A stretch of 64,000 nt of DNA. Origin: Lepisosteus oculatus (Eukaryota; Chordata; Actinopteri; Semionotiformes; Lepisosteidae). Within the stretch, counting starts at the first letter, position 1; each line of letters opens with the position of its first letter. The stretch is taken from NCBI RefSeq assembly GCF_040954835.1, contig NC_090698.1, positions 74,568,284 through 74,632,283 on the forward strand. Reading direction: 5' to 3'. The translations under genes were made by a program, and so were the position numbers. The notes under the pieces are model-generated. The model was not told the origin of the DNA. It ran no database searches and was given only the letters and a program-made list of their open reading frames with translations. Of the stretch, positions 1 through 9,742 are shown piece after piece.

Positions 1-2829
1 TACCGCAAGCTGAATGAGGTCACCCGGAAAGATTCCTACCCCCTGCCGAGGATAGATGACGCCCTGGACTACATCACCGGGTCGACCTGGTTCAGCTCCC
101 TGGACCTCCGCTGCGGCTACTGGCAGGTACCGCTTGCTCCCGATGCTCGCCCGAAGACGGCCTTTTCCATCGGCCAGGGCCTCTGGCAGTTTACTGTCAT
201 GCCTTTTGGCCTGTGCAATGCCCCGGCGACGTTCGAGAGGCTGATGGAGAGGGTGCTGGCATCGGTTCCGCGGAACCAGTGCGTGTTATATCTGGACGAT
301 CTGCTGGTTCATGCACGGAGTTTTGACCAGGCCTTGACGAACCTCCAGGCGGTGCTGGCCTGCATCCGCCGTGCTGGCCTGAGGCTCAACCCCCGCAAGT
401 GCGAGCTCCTGCGGCGGGAGGTGACCTTCCTGGGACATGTTGTTGGACCGCGAGGGGTGGCTACGGACCCAGGTAAGGTCGCCGCAGTGAGGGGCTGGCC
501 GACTCCACGCACCGTCGCGGAGCTCCGCAGCTTTCTGGGGTTGGCCTCGTACTATCGGAGGTTCGTCCGGGACTTTGCCAGCATCGCCGCCCCGCTGCAC
601 CGCCTCACCGACAAGGGCCGCCGTTTTGACTGGGACTCGGGCTGTGAGACTGCCTTTGGCCGGTTGCGCGAAGCTCTGGTGGGGGCCCCCGTGCTGGCCT
701 ACCCCGACCCGCGGTTGCCGTATATTCTCGACACCGACGCGAGTGACTCGGGGGTGGGGGCGGTGTTGGCGCAGGAGGGGCCGGATGGGGAGCGCGTAGT
801 GGCTTACTATAGCCGGGCTCTGACTAGGCCTGAGCGGAACTACTGCGTGACCCGTCGCGAGCTGCTGGCGGTGATGGCGGCGGTCCACCACTTCAGGCCG
901 TACCTGTTCGGGACCCGGTTCCGGCTGAGGACCGACCATGCGTCCCTCACCTGGCTGCTCCACTTTAAGGAGCCAGAGGGACAGATGGCGCGATGGATAG
1001 AGATCCTGCAGGAGTACGACTTCACTGTCGTGCACCGTGCGGGGTCTCGCCATCTCAATGCCGACGCTCTCTCGCGGCGCCCCTGCGAGGCCGCGGACTG
1101 CCATCACTGCGCCCGGCGGGAGCAGCGTGAGGAGGCTGTCCGCACCGTGGCGGGGGTGAGCGCCGCGGCCACGGCCCGGGAGGGGCCGCTGGGGGTGGGC
1201 CTGCCAGACCTGGCGCAGCGTCAGGCAGCTGATCCTGACGTGGGCCCGGTGCTCCGCTGGAGGGCAGCAGGAGTGCGGCCTACACGAGAGGAGCTCGCCC
1301 CGCACCCGAAGTCCGTCAAGGCCCTCTGCGCCCTGTGGGAGGCCTTGGAGGTAAAGGACGGGGTGCTGCGCCGGGGGTGGCGGGTACCCTCCAGTGGCGA
1401 GGTACGGTGGCAGCTGGTGGTGCCTCGGTCGCTCCGCGGGGCGGTGCTCCGAGCGGTGCACGGCCAACCGGGTGTGGGGCACTTCGGCGGTAAAAAAACC
1501 CTGCAGCGTCTCCGAGGCCATTTTTATTGGGGTCTTTGCCACCGGGACGTGGAGCGGTACTGCCGAACGTGTGCGGTGTGCGTGGCGCAGAAGGGTCCCC
1601 CCGAGCGCTCTCGGGCCCCCCTCCAACAACACCAGGTGGGGGCTCCTATGGAGCGGGTGGGAGTGGACGTTTTGGGCCCGTTTCCGCGCACCGAGGCCGG
1701 GAACCGCTACGTCTTGGTGGCTATGGATTACTTTACGAAGTGGCCGGAGGCCTACGCCCTCCCGGACCAGAGTGCCCCCACGGTGGCCGATGCACTGCTG
1801 GAGGGGATGTTTGCCAGGCTGGGGGTGCCGGAGGAGTTACACAGTGACCAGGGGCGTAACTTCGAGTCCCAGGTCTTCGCCAGAGTGTGCCAGCGCCTGG
1901 GGATTACTAAGACGCGGACCACCCCGCTGCATCCCCAGAGCGACGGGTTGGTAGAGCGGTTTAATCGGACGCTCGCCACCCAGCTGGCCACCCTGGTGTC
2001 CCGGCACCAACGGGACTGGGACCGCCACCTCCCCCTTGCGCTCTGGGCGTATCGGACCGCGGTCCAGGAATCCACCGGGTGCACCCCGGCCTCGCTCATG
2101 CTGGGCCGGGAAATGCGAACACCGGTGGACCTGGTCTTCGGCCCGCCGCCCGGAGACGGGTCGGCACCGCCGGCTGGACCGGACTACGAGTGGGACCTGC
2201 GGCAGCGGATGCAGCGGGTGCACAGCTTTGCACGGACCCACCTGACACAGGCGGGGGTCCGGCAGAAGCGGTACTACGACCTGCGCTGCAGGGGGCCTGC
2301 CTTCCAGCCCGGGGACTCGGTTTGGGTGTACAACCCGCGGCGCCGCAAAGGCCTCAGTCCTAAGCTGGCGCCGTCGTGGGAGGGGCCCGCTGAGGTACTC
2401 GGGGTGGTGGGCGAGGTCTGCTACCGTGTCCGGTTGCGAACACGGGGGAGAGTGGTGGTCCTGCACCGAGACCGCCTGGCCCCCTACCGGGCCCGGGAGG
2501 AGGAGCCGTGTGGGGAGGCTCCAGAGGAGCAGCCGGGGCCGGAGCCGGCCGATAGTGGGGCGTCCGTGGATCGCCAGCCGTCACCGCGGCGCAGCGGCCG
2601 CTCACGCAGGGTTCCGCAGCAGTTGGCCGAATACGAGTACAGCCTGAGGGGGGTGTTCGACGTCGGCGAGACGCCAGACGCTTCAGGTGGGGGCAGTGTA
2701 ACGCCCTCGCCTGGTGGTGAGGAGGAAGCGCCCCTAGGCGCTCGTAGTACCGCTGGGCATGCTGGGAGTGGTAGCCGGGAAGAGTCTGAGGGTCAGCACG
2801 ATGACCAGCGGCTGACCCTGCCTGTGTAA
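1..2829 (+). CDS. pol: Gypsy pol polyprotein, 5'-partial (RT, RNase H, integrase)
   Basis: The frame is open from base 1, giving 942 visible residues. RT motifs: PRIDD near residue 16, FGLCNAP near 69 and the catalytic YLDD near 97. RNase H: DTDASD near 242, followed by TDHASL and a DALSRR end motif. Integrase: an H-x6-H / C-x2-C zinc region near 486-525 and a DDE core with D near 556, D near 616 (HSDQGRNF) and E near 652, the last two separated by the canonical 35 residues. A GPY/F-like module follows (W-E-G-P-A, then H-R-D-R-L-A-P-Y). I see no chromodomain. All catalytic residues present here are intact. The last 44 codons run into the LTR. The protein is needed for copying the element's RNA and inserting the cDNA. 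The Met at 199 is internal and is not the true start. Confidence 0.95.
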   Translation, partial: YRKLNEVTRKDSYPLPRIDDALDYITGSTWFSSLDLRCGYWQVPLAPDARPKTAFSIGQGLWQFTVMPFGLCNAPATFERLMERVLASVPRNQCVLYLDDLLVHARSFDQALTNLQAVLACIRRAGLRLNPRKCELLRREVTFLGHVVGPRGVATDPGKVAAVRGWPTPRTVAELRSFLGLASYYRRFVRDFASIAAPLHRLTDKGRRFDWDSGCETAFGRLREALVGAPVLAYPDPRLPYILDTDASDSGVGAVLAQEGPDGERVVAYYSRALTRPERNYCVTRRELLAVMAAVHHFRPYLFGTRFRLRTDHASLTWLLHFKEPEGQMARWIEILQEYDFTVVHRAGSRHLNADALSRRPCEAADCHHCARREQREEAVRTVAGVSAAATAREGPLGVGLPDLAQRQAADPDVGPVLRWRAAGVRPTREELAPHPKSVKALCALWEALEVKDGVLRRGWRVPSSGEVRWQLVVPRSLRGAVLRAVHGQPGVGHFGGKKTLQRLRGHFYWGLCHRDVERYCRTCAVCVAQKGPPERSRAPLQQHQVGAPMERVGVDVLGPFPRTEAGNRYVLVAMDYFTKWPEAYALPDQSAPTVADALLEGMFARLGVPEELHSDQGRNFESQVFARVCQRLGITKTRTTPLHPQSDGLVERFNRTLATQLATLVSRHQRDWDRHLPLALWAYRTAVQESTGCTPASLMLGREMRTPVDLVFGPPPGDGSAPPAGPDYEWDLRQRMQRVHSFARTHLTQAGVRQKRYYDLRCRGPAFQPGDSVWVYNPRRRKGLSPKLAPSWEGPAEVLGVVGEVCYRVRLRTRGRVVVLHRDRLAPYRAREEEPCGEAPEEQPGPEPADSGASVDRQPSPRRSGRSRRVPQQLAEYEYSLRGVFDVGETPDASGGGSVTPSPGGEEEAPLGARSTAGHAGSGSREESEGQHDDQRLTLPV

Positions 2830-3048
2830 ATAATGTCCTAGTAATTCTAGTACCCTGTGTAGTCCTGTAAAAGAAGAGTGTGTTGTTAGGTAATTACCAC
2901 CCTAAATGTGTGTACGTGTTCGTCAGACTCCTCATGTTTGTGTAGATCCTGTGTTTGGTTTTGGTGTGGTTGTAAAATAAAGCCAGTGCTTGGTTAATCG
3001 CGTCTCCACTGTTCTTTAGTTCTGAGAAAGAACCTGCAATACGCTACA
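2697..3048 (+). repeat. 3' LTR of the Gypsy element
   Basis: A G-rich polypurine-like tract (AGGTGGGGGCAG) ends immediately before TGTAAC at 2697, the usual start of a Ty3-type LTR. The far end, ACGCTACA at 3041-3048, gives matching TGTA...TACA termini, so the LTR is about 352 bp. A polyadenylation signal AATAAA lies at 2976-2981. The boundary is inferred from these signals alone because the 5' LTR is outside the window. The pol stop codon (2827-2829) lies 133 bp inside the LTR. Confidence 0.75.
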
Positions 3049-3049
3049 G

Positions 3050-3525
3050 AATTATAGTGTTGCCAAAGCACATACAATTAACACAACGTCTAAAGACATT
3101 TACAATACAGACACATCACAGTACATTTCTGTACAAACGTGTGGAGCATTATTGAGAGACAGACTCAGTGTTCCTCAGGCTGGGACAGGAGATCACATAC
3201 TGGGCTGCCAGTTCAACTGAGTTCCCTCCTCCCTCTCCCAGTAGGATTGGGACCCGTTGTGACTCTGGCAGGTGTGGGAACTGAATTTCGGGAAGAATGT
3301 TTCTCTAATCCCAGAGTATCTGTCACAGTGCAGTAGGAAGTGCACCTCTGTCTCTATTTCTCCCCGCTGGCAGTGGGAGCACATCCTGTCATCTCTGGGC
3401 AGCCAGGTCTGCCTGTGTCGCCCAGTTTCTATGGCCAGGTTGTGGTCACTGAGCCTGTACTTCGTCAGGGTCTGTTTCTTTTTGCTGTTTCTTACCTTGG
3501 TCAGATACCCTTATTCCTCACAGCC
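3050..3525 (-). mobile_element. LINE 3' fragment (Cys/His-box family), minus strand
   Basis: Read on the minus strand, this matches the better-preserved copy at 8086-8970: the same C-x2-C...H-x4-C box followed by ...SGIRETFFP, then the stretch up to TTTGGCAACAC. It is the C-terminal end and 3' UTR of a non-LTR retrotransposon, truncated at both ends. The clade cannot be fixed from this piece. Confidence 0.7.
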
Positions 3526-3529
3526 ACAC

Positions 3530-4270
3530 AATAAAACATTGTGGAATCTGCTTTGGGTGCAGCAAGAGAGCGCTCATGAAGCACGCATGCTGTACAACAC
3601 AGACAGAATCGAACCCAGGACACAGGAGCCATGAGGCAGCAGCTCGAGCAGCCACAACACTGTGAAATAGGTACTGGCTCTCTGATGGGGAGAAGGTTCC
3701 CCCCTTCATTTCCCAACACTACAGGCTGATCACCTGGGCTTTTTGTCTGGACTCTAGTTTTCATTACTGGGCCCTGGTCAGCCCCCGCTGAGTGTGGACA
3801 CTTCGCTATCCCAGCTGGACAAGCACAGTGCTGTCCACGATCCGATCGTGACAAAGTCTCCCTGCAGGTTCCCTGTCCGTCCTCAGCCTGCTGACTGAAA
3901 CCATGAGCCCCTGAGCCACAGACCCTCTTGACAGCATACAGACCCCAAGACATCAGAGGGCCACCCTTTCTGAGCTCTTTCAGACCCTGCTCTGCAGAAA
4001 GGCTATTTAACTCATCTCTGGCTGCTCCCTGCATCTCCTATGGCATTGCTAATCCCTCGTGATTATCATGCATCTCCTGTCTTAACTGTTTTCTTTTGTT
4101 TTCATTTTTTTACTTTGCCTGTAAAGCACTTTGAGAAGCTTCTTTTAAAGGCACTATATACAATAAAATGTATTGCTATTATTATTTCAAACGGACACCC
4201 CAAATTATACAACCTCAGACTCTCACACACCAGAGACAAACAGCAGACAGGATCTAAGTAGTAAAATAAA
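3530..4270. other. Intergenic, no gene; short retroelement tail at about 4115-4185
   Basis: No coding exon is supported. At about 4115-4185 the sequence runs GTAAAGCACTTTGAGAAGC, then a GGC-ACTATATA step and an A/T-rich end, the common 3' tail of fish LINEs and their SINE partners (plus strand). The rest shows nothing recognisable. Confidence 0.45.
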
Positions 4271-4274
4271 TCTT

Positions 4275-4280
4275 TTTATT
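4275..4280 (-). other. Candidate GNRH2 polyadenylation signal
   Basis: TTTATT on the plus strand is AATAAA on the minus strand. It is the first canonical signal I find downstream of the GNRH2 stop codon at 5650. If used, the 3' UTR is about 1.37 kb and contains the whole 33-bp minisatellite. A closer non-canonical signal is possible. Confidence 0.35.
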
Positions 4281-4391
4281 GAAAGAGGGATGATGTGTTA
4301 CAGGTACTGTCTGGTCAGAAAGAAGGACAATTTGTTACACTGTCTGGCCAGCAAGAGGGACAGTGTATTATAGATACTGTCTGGTCAGCAA

Positions 4392-5338
4392 GAAGTTAGT
4401 GTGTGTTAGTGTGGCTGTGGTCAGCGAGAGGGACGATGTGTTGGTTTGGCTGGTCAGCGAGAGGGACGATGTGTTGGTGTGGCTGTGGTCAGCGAGAGGG
4501 ACGATGTGTTGGTGTGGCTGGTCAGTGAGAGGGACGATGTGTTGGTTTGGCTGGTCAGCGAGAGGGACGATGTGTTGGTTTGGCTGGTCAGCGAGAGGGA
4601 CGATGTGTTGTTGTGGCTGGTCAGCGAGAGGGACGATGTGTTAGTGTAGCTGGTCAGTGAGAGGGACGATGTGTTAGTGTGACCGGTCAGCGAGAGGGAC
4701 GATGTGTTGGTGTGGCTGTGGTCAGCGAGAGGGACGATGTGTTGGTTTGGCTGGTCAGCGAGAGGGACGATGTGTTGGTGTGGCTGTGGTCAGCGAGAGG
4801 GACGATGTGTTGGTGTGGCTGGTCAGTGAGAGGGACGATGTGTTGGTGTGGCTGGTCAGTGAGAGGGACGATGTGTTAGTGTGACCGGTCAGCGAGAGGG
4901 ACGATGTGTTGGTGTGGCTGGTCAGTGAGAGGGACGATGTGTTGGTGTGGCTGGTCAGTGAGAGGGCCGATGTGTTAGTGTGACCGGTCAGCGAGAGGGA
5001 CGATGTGTTAGTGTGACCGGTCAGCGAGAGGGACGATGTGTTGGTGTGGCTGGTCAGTGAGAGGGACGATGTGTTAGTGTGACCGGTCAGCGAGAGGGAC
5101 GATGTGTTGGTGTGGCTGTGGTCAGCGAGAGGGACGATGTGTTGTTGTGGCTGGTCAGCGAGAGGGACGATGTGTTAGTGTAGCTGGTCAGTGAGAGGGA
5201 CAATGTGTTAGTGTGACCGGTCAGCGAGAGGGACGATGTGTTGGTGTGGCTGTGGTCAGCGAGAGGGACGATGTGTTAGTGTGACCGGTCAGTGAGAGGG
5301 ACGATGTGTTAGTGTGGCTGGTCAGCGAGAGGGACGAT
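4392..5338. repeat. Minisatellite, 33/36-bp unit
   Basis: About 28 tandem copies built around GTCAGCGAGAGGGACGATGT plus a GTGTGGCTG or GTGTGACCG linker. Units are 33 bp, with 36-bp variants carrying an extra CTG/TGT. Because both lengths are multiples of three, one frame reads as an 11-12 residue repeat (VSERDDVLVWL). There is no sign that this is a protein. It lies in the probable GNRH2 3' UTR or just downstream. Confidence 0.92.
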
Positions 5339-5649
5339 GGGCAGGAGAGAGAGTGGGTGAAGTTGGGCGTCAGAGGTATCAGAAGAGAGAGCTGGGAAAC
5401 ACAGTGACAAGAGGAGGAGGAGAACATGGGACAGAAGATGATGGAGGGAGGAGAAGGAGGAGAACATGGAACAGAAGATGATGGAGGGAGAAGATGGCGC
5501 CTGCTGAAGCACAAGCATGAGAGAGCGTTGAGGACAGAGAGATACCAGAGGTGGGGGGAGCGCAGGGGCAGAGAGGGGCAGGTGGGGGTGCACAGATGTC
5601 GTCTCCATCTCTGAGGGGGGAGGAGGTCTGTGTGGTGAGAGGGGAGAAA

Positions 5650-6938
5650 TCACTTCTTCCTCTGGAACTCTCTGGCCAGCGCTTCCACCTGCCAAACATC
5701 AGTCAAGCACACAATGAAATTGTGGAGTTACATCGACTCAGAGCAATTTACAGTCCCTCTAGTGGAGCTGTGCAGGACTGTGTGTGTGTCAGGGGTCAGT
5801 GTGGCTCCATCACACTGGAGCCCAGTGTGTGTGTGTCAGGGGTCGGCCTGGTTCTCTCCAGGTGAGTGTCAGATGAAAGCCAGGCTTTCTCACCAGCAGG
5901 TTCCTCAGTAGGTTCTTCCTCAGGGGTCTCTGGTATCTGCACGGCCCTCCCTCACACAGCTGGATGCCCTCTGAGATCTGAGGGAGGCAGAGGCAGTGAG
6001 GACAGGAGAGGCAGAGACAGGGGCTGCAGTGCACAGGCATCTGCTCAGCGGCTGGTGACAGGAGAATCCTGCTCTGGAAAGTTTCAGCATCGCCTGTAGT
6101 CAGCTTAGAAACATGATTTATACTAGAAGCACATTGTCTGTTCTAGATCATTAGACGTGCTGTTAAATAAAACAAAACTACCATGGCTGAATTAGCAAGC
6201 CATCATTCCACAAACTGGAAGTGCATTTAAAACTCAGAGGAGTAGATTGCTTTGTACAAAAGGTTGTGGGTGTATGGAACAAGCTGCCCATTTGATGCAA
6301 AAAGTGGGGCTTCATATTGTTGAAGACATCTTTAAAGAATACAGCTAGGTGAGATTCCTCAGATAAAGTAACTGCCCCATCTCTGTCCTCAGTCCCACTG
6401 TGTCTCACTCTCCCCTGTCTCTCTGGCATCTGAGTCTCACTCTCCCCTGTCTCTGTGCCCCGTCAGTCCCTCTGAGTCTCACTGTCCCCTGTCTCTGTGC
6501 CCCGTCAGTCCCTCTGAGTCTCACTGTCCCCTGTCTCTGTGCCCCGTCAGTCCCTCTGAGTCTCACTGTCCCCTGTCTCTGTGCCCCGTCAGTCCCTCTG
6601 AGTCTCACTCTTCCCTGTCTCTGTGCCCCGTCAGTCCCTCTGAGTCTCACTGTCCCCTGTCTCTGTGCCCCGTCAGTCCCTCTGAGTCTCACTGTCCCCT
6701 GTCTCTGTGCCCCGTCACTCCCTCTGAGTCTCACTGTCCCCTGTCTCTGTGCCCCGTCAGTCCCTCTGAGTCTCACTGTCCCCTGTCTCTGTGCCCCGTC
6801 AGTCCCTCTGAGTCTCACCTCTGTGCTCTGCAGGCTGTCCAGCTCCCTCTTGCCCCCGGGGTACCAGCCGTGTGACCAGTGCTGGGCGCCCGAGAGCTGT
6901 GCCCCGAGGACCAGCAGCACGCCCAGCAGCAGCAGCAT
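5650..6938 (-). CDS. gnrh2: Gonadotropin-releasing hormone 2 precursor (GnRH-II)
   Basis: Encodes the precursor of the conserved decapeptide [10 protein letters not shown], the midbrain GnRH that is secreted and acts on GnRH receptors. Coding exons on the minus strand: 6819-6938 (signal peptide 1-18, decapeptide 19-28, amidation Gly 29, KR cleavage 30-31, start of GAP), 5894-5977 (28 residues, with C-x4-C) and 5650-5688 (13 codons including stop, ending EFQRKK). All introns are phase 0 with GT/AG borders, matching the known exon 2-4 plan of GnRH genes; exon 1 is untranslated. Total 80 aa, slightly short because the signal peptide is only 18 residues. ATG at 6938 is the only in-frame ATG; the codon nine bases upstream is GTG next to the splice acceptor. 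The first coding intron begins with a minisatellite that duplicates the donor site. In mammals GNRH2 also lies close to AVP, UBOX5, FASTKD5 and LZTS3. Confidence 0.97.
6405..6818 (-). repeat. 42-bp minisatellite starting at the GNRH2 splice donor
   Basis: About 9-10 copies of a 42-bp unit. On the minus strand each unit begins GTGAGACTCAGAGGGACTGA, and the first one is the functional 5' splice site directly after codon 40 of GNRH2. Later copies read ACA|GTGAGA. The unit is a multiple of three and lacks stops, so the exon frame stays open to 6405. Confidence 0.93.
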
Positions 6939-7227
6939 GTCTGTCACTGGGGAGGAGAGCAGAGGAGAGAGAGCAGGGGAGCTAGAGGGAGGCAGGAAGA
7001 CAGGGGGAGCTCAGGTTAGTCTCGGCTCTCTTTAGGAACAGGAAAGAGCAAAATCCAGCCGCTCTGTGTCTTGTCACCCCTCTCCGGTGGATCCCAGATG
7101 ACCTGCCGATGCCGAAGCCTCACTGTCCTCAAAACTGGGCATCCAGCCTTTGGCAGCACCGTGAGCGTCCCCTAGCTCCGTCTGATCCCTTCTGATTTCC
7201 TCTCTCCTTCCTCCCTCTGTCAAAACT

Positions 7228-7313
7228 GCTTACAGTCCGGTCCGCTCCGGTCCTTCCCGTGCCGAGACCCGGAGTGGGCTCTGCTGTGCCCTCTGTGAGC
7301 ATTCCTTTATACC
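7228..7313 (-). promoter_or_regulatory. GNRH2 TATA promoter and likely non-coding exon 1
   Basis: On the minus strand GGTATAAAGG (7304-7313) is a good TATA box about 365 bp upstream of the GNRH2 start codon. Transcription would start near 7275-7283. A possible donor (GTAAGC at 7228-7233) would end a short untranslated exon, and the coding exon is preceded by a pyrimidine-rich tract and CAG at 6947. This fits the GnRH gene plan of a separate 5' UTR exon. Confidence 0.6.
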
Positions 7314-7526
7314 GCTCCCCAGTGGCTGAGCAGCTGTAGCTAATTCCACCTGAGTTTATTTCAGGTAGCGGCTGTCCCACCACACCTGCCACAGGGCAGC
7401 CTGAGCACCCCCCTCCCCTCAGAGGTGTTGTCGTCCCTTTCTGGTTCCTGAGTCCAACTTCATATGATCAGATTGTCACGTTTCCTTTCCTCCAGCTGAA
7501 AACACTCACCTGACTGCATCAGAGTT

Positions 7527-7705
7527 CAGGGACAGTGTCAGAGTGCTGGGACAGTGTCAGAGTTCAGGGACAGTGTCAGAGTGCTGGGACAGTGTCAGAG
7601 TGCAGGGACAGTGTCAGTGTCAGAGTGCTGGGACAGTGTCAGAGTTCAGGGACAGTGTCAGTGTTAGAGTGCTGGGACAGTGTCAGAGTTTAGGGACAGT
7701 GTTAA
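7527..7705. repeat. 19-bp minisatellite
   Basis: About nine copies of GGGACAGTGTCAGAGTGCT, alternating with the variant ending TTCA. It lies upstream of the GNRH2 promoter. Confidence 0.88.
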
Positions 7706-7743
7706 ATCACAAGATGAAGCCCCCATATGTTAAACTGGGAGAC

Positions 7744-8085
7744 TGAAAGAAAGATACATTGACTCCAGATGTTACACAGAGAGATTGTGAACAAGATGCC
7801 CCGACTCCAGATGTTACACAGAGAGATTGTGAACAAGATGTCCTGAATCCAGATGTTACTCAGCGAGATGGTGATCAAGATGCCCCGACTGCAGATGTTA
7901 CACAGGGAGATTGTGAACAAGATGCCCCGACTCCAGATGTTACACAGAGAGATTGTGAACAAGATGCCCCGACTCCAGATGTTACACAGAGAGATTGTGA
8001 ACAAGATGCCCTGACTCCAGATGTTACACAGAGAGTTTGTGAACAAGATGCCCCGACTGCAGATGTTACACAGAGAGATTGTGAA
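7744..8085. repeat. 42-bp minisatellite, left half of a split array
   Basis: About eight copies of a 42-bp unit containing GATTGTGAACAAGATGCCCC and CCAGATGTTACACAGAGA. It is open in one frame on each strand: plus strand 14-residue unit TPDVTQRDCEQDAP, minus strand ILFTISLCNIWSRG. The array continues at 8971 after an inserted LINE. Confidence 0.93.
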
Positions 8086-8970
8086 TATTAAAAAGAATAT
8101 TAAAGTATTGGCTACACCTAAAAAACAGTGACCAAAATTCCTACCACCACAAAGCCCTGCTGAGCCAAGAGCTGTGCCCAAAACAGAGCCCCCTGAGCCA
8201 GCTGGTCCTGAGGCTCACCGACCTGAGCCACACCAACACTAACCAGCCTCAGGACAGCACTGCTAGAGCACCACAACCCAGACTCAACCACATCACAGCA
8301 CAGATCAAACAGCAATATCTCACACACTGGGACACACACACACAAACACAACATAAACTGGAATGCTACAGAACCTTAAACAGACAATACACACTAGCTG
8401 AATATTTGACCAAAATAAAAAATAACAAACAGAAACAGACCCTGACGAAGTACAGGCTCAGTGACCACAACCTGGCCATAGAAACTGGGCGACACAGGCA
8501 GACCTGGCTGCCCAGAGAGGACAGGCTGTGCTCCCACTGCCAGCAGGGAGAAATAGAGACAGAGGTGCACTTCCTACTGCACTGTGACAGATACTCTGGG
8601 ATTAGAGAAACATTCTTCCCGTAATTCAGAAATCTAATCCCAGAGTTCCCACACCTGCCAAAACCACAACAGGTCCCAATCCTACTGGGAGAGGGAGGAG
8701 GGAACTCAGTTGATCTGGCAGCCCAGTATGTGATCTCCTGTCACAGCCTGAGGAACAGTGAGTCCATCTCCCAATAATGCTCCAGCCGCCTACAGTATAT
8801 GTCAATATTATATAATATGTCTTTGTTGTAAATGTCTGTAACATGTCTGTAGATTTTATTTTACTTCTATTTTTTGTTTTGTTCTATGTTAATTTTATTA
8901 TTTTTATTTGCTTTGGCAACACTGATTGTACCTATCGGTCATGCTAATAAAGCACCTTGAATTGAATTGA
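8086..8970 (+). mobile_element. 5'-truncated LINE inserted in the 42-bp minisatellite
   Basis: An 885-bp insert flanked by an 8-bp direct repeat ATTGTGAA (8078-8085 and 8971-8978). It encodes the C-terminal end of a non-LTR retrotransposon protein (residues [19 protein letters not shown], then a C-x2-C...H-x4-C box) followed by a 3' UTR ending AATAAAGCACCTTGAATTGA with short GAATT repeats. Stops interrupt the upstream part. Two other copies (3050-3525 and 29352-29935) share this region. The clade is not assigned. Confidence 0.85.
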
Positions 8971-9310
8971 ATTGTGAACAAGATTCCCTGACTCCAGATG
9001 TTACACAGAGAGATTGTGAACAAGATGCCCCGACTGCAGATGTTACACAGAGAGATTGTGAACAAGATGCCCCGACTCCAGATGTTACACAGAGAGATTG
9101 TGAACAAGATGCCCTGACTCCAGATGTTACTCAGAGAGATTGTGAACAAGATGTCCTGACTCATGATGTTACTCAGAGAGATTGTGAACAAGATGCCCTG
9201 ACTCCAGATGTTACACAGAGAGATTGTGAACAAGATGCCCTGACTCCAGATGTTACTCAGAGAGATTGTGAACAAGATGCCCCAACTCCAGATGTTACAC
9301 TGGGAGACAT
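8971..9310. repeat. 42-bp minisatellite, right half of the split array
   Basis: Eight further copies of the same unit as 7744-8085, in the same orientation and phase, ending in a diverged copy at about 9300. Confidence 0.93.
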
Positions 9311-9742
9311 CAAGCAAGATGCCCTGACTGAACTAAAGGAAAAACCCAAATTCTCACAGATCAGGATGATATAGTTCTAAAAATTATAGAACTTTCCAGT
9401 AGGAATTTTCACAGTGACACTGGGACAAAGGGACAGGCTGCTGTCCCAGAAAAAGAGAACGCTTGTCCCACTCGCACTTTGAGCTCAGGCAGTGCAGGTC
9501 TGCGGCATGTTTCTGATGGGCTTCATCTCTGACCCCGCCAGGCTGCTGTTACGAGTACTGTAACAGTACTGTCGGCCACTGAAGTGTCATCATCATCATC
9601 ATCGTTTCTCACTATCCAGAGCCCAAGTACAGGAACACCACAGACAACATGTGATCTGCCGGATGGTGAGGATGAGAGTAGGTTTTAAAGTTGAAGAATG
9701 AGGAGATGAGACAGCCCCAGGGTAAAAGCCTCTCTTTCCTAC

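Larger units (their letters stand above)
1..3048 (+). mobile_element. Ty3/Gypsy LTR retrotransposon, 3' part with 3' LTR
   Basis: The window opens inside the reverse transcriptase of a Ty3/Gypsy (Metaviridae-type) element and runs through RNase H, integrase and a complete 3' LTR. The RT - RNase H - integrase order is diagnostic of the Ty3/Gypsy group. gag, protease, the start of RT and the 5' LTR lie outside the window. The reading frame is uninterrupted from base 1 to 2829, which suggests a young insertion. The element is GC-rich and ends directly against an older LINE tail on the other strand (from about 3050). Confidence 0.93.

Noticed and set aside
286-1632. 448-codon minus-strand frame
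   Set aside because: Antisense shadow of the Gypsy pol gene.
6939-6947. Upstream start for GNRH2 nine bases before the ATG
   Set aside because: The codon is GTG and it overlaps the splice acceptor; the first ATG is at 6938.
8406-8624. Host zinc-finger gene (Cys/His box)
   Set aside because: The same box recurs at 3190-3385 and 29600-29700 with LINE 3' UTR attached, so it belongs to the retroelement.
7744-9310. CRISPR-like array (regular repeats)
   Set aside because: Units are directly tandem without unique spacers, and the host is a vertebrate.
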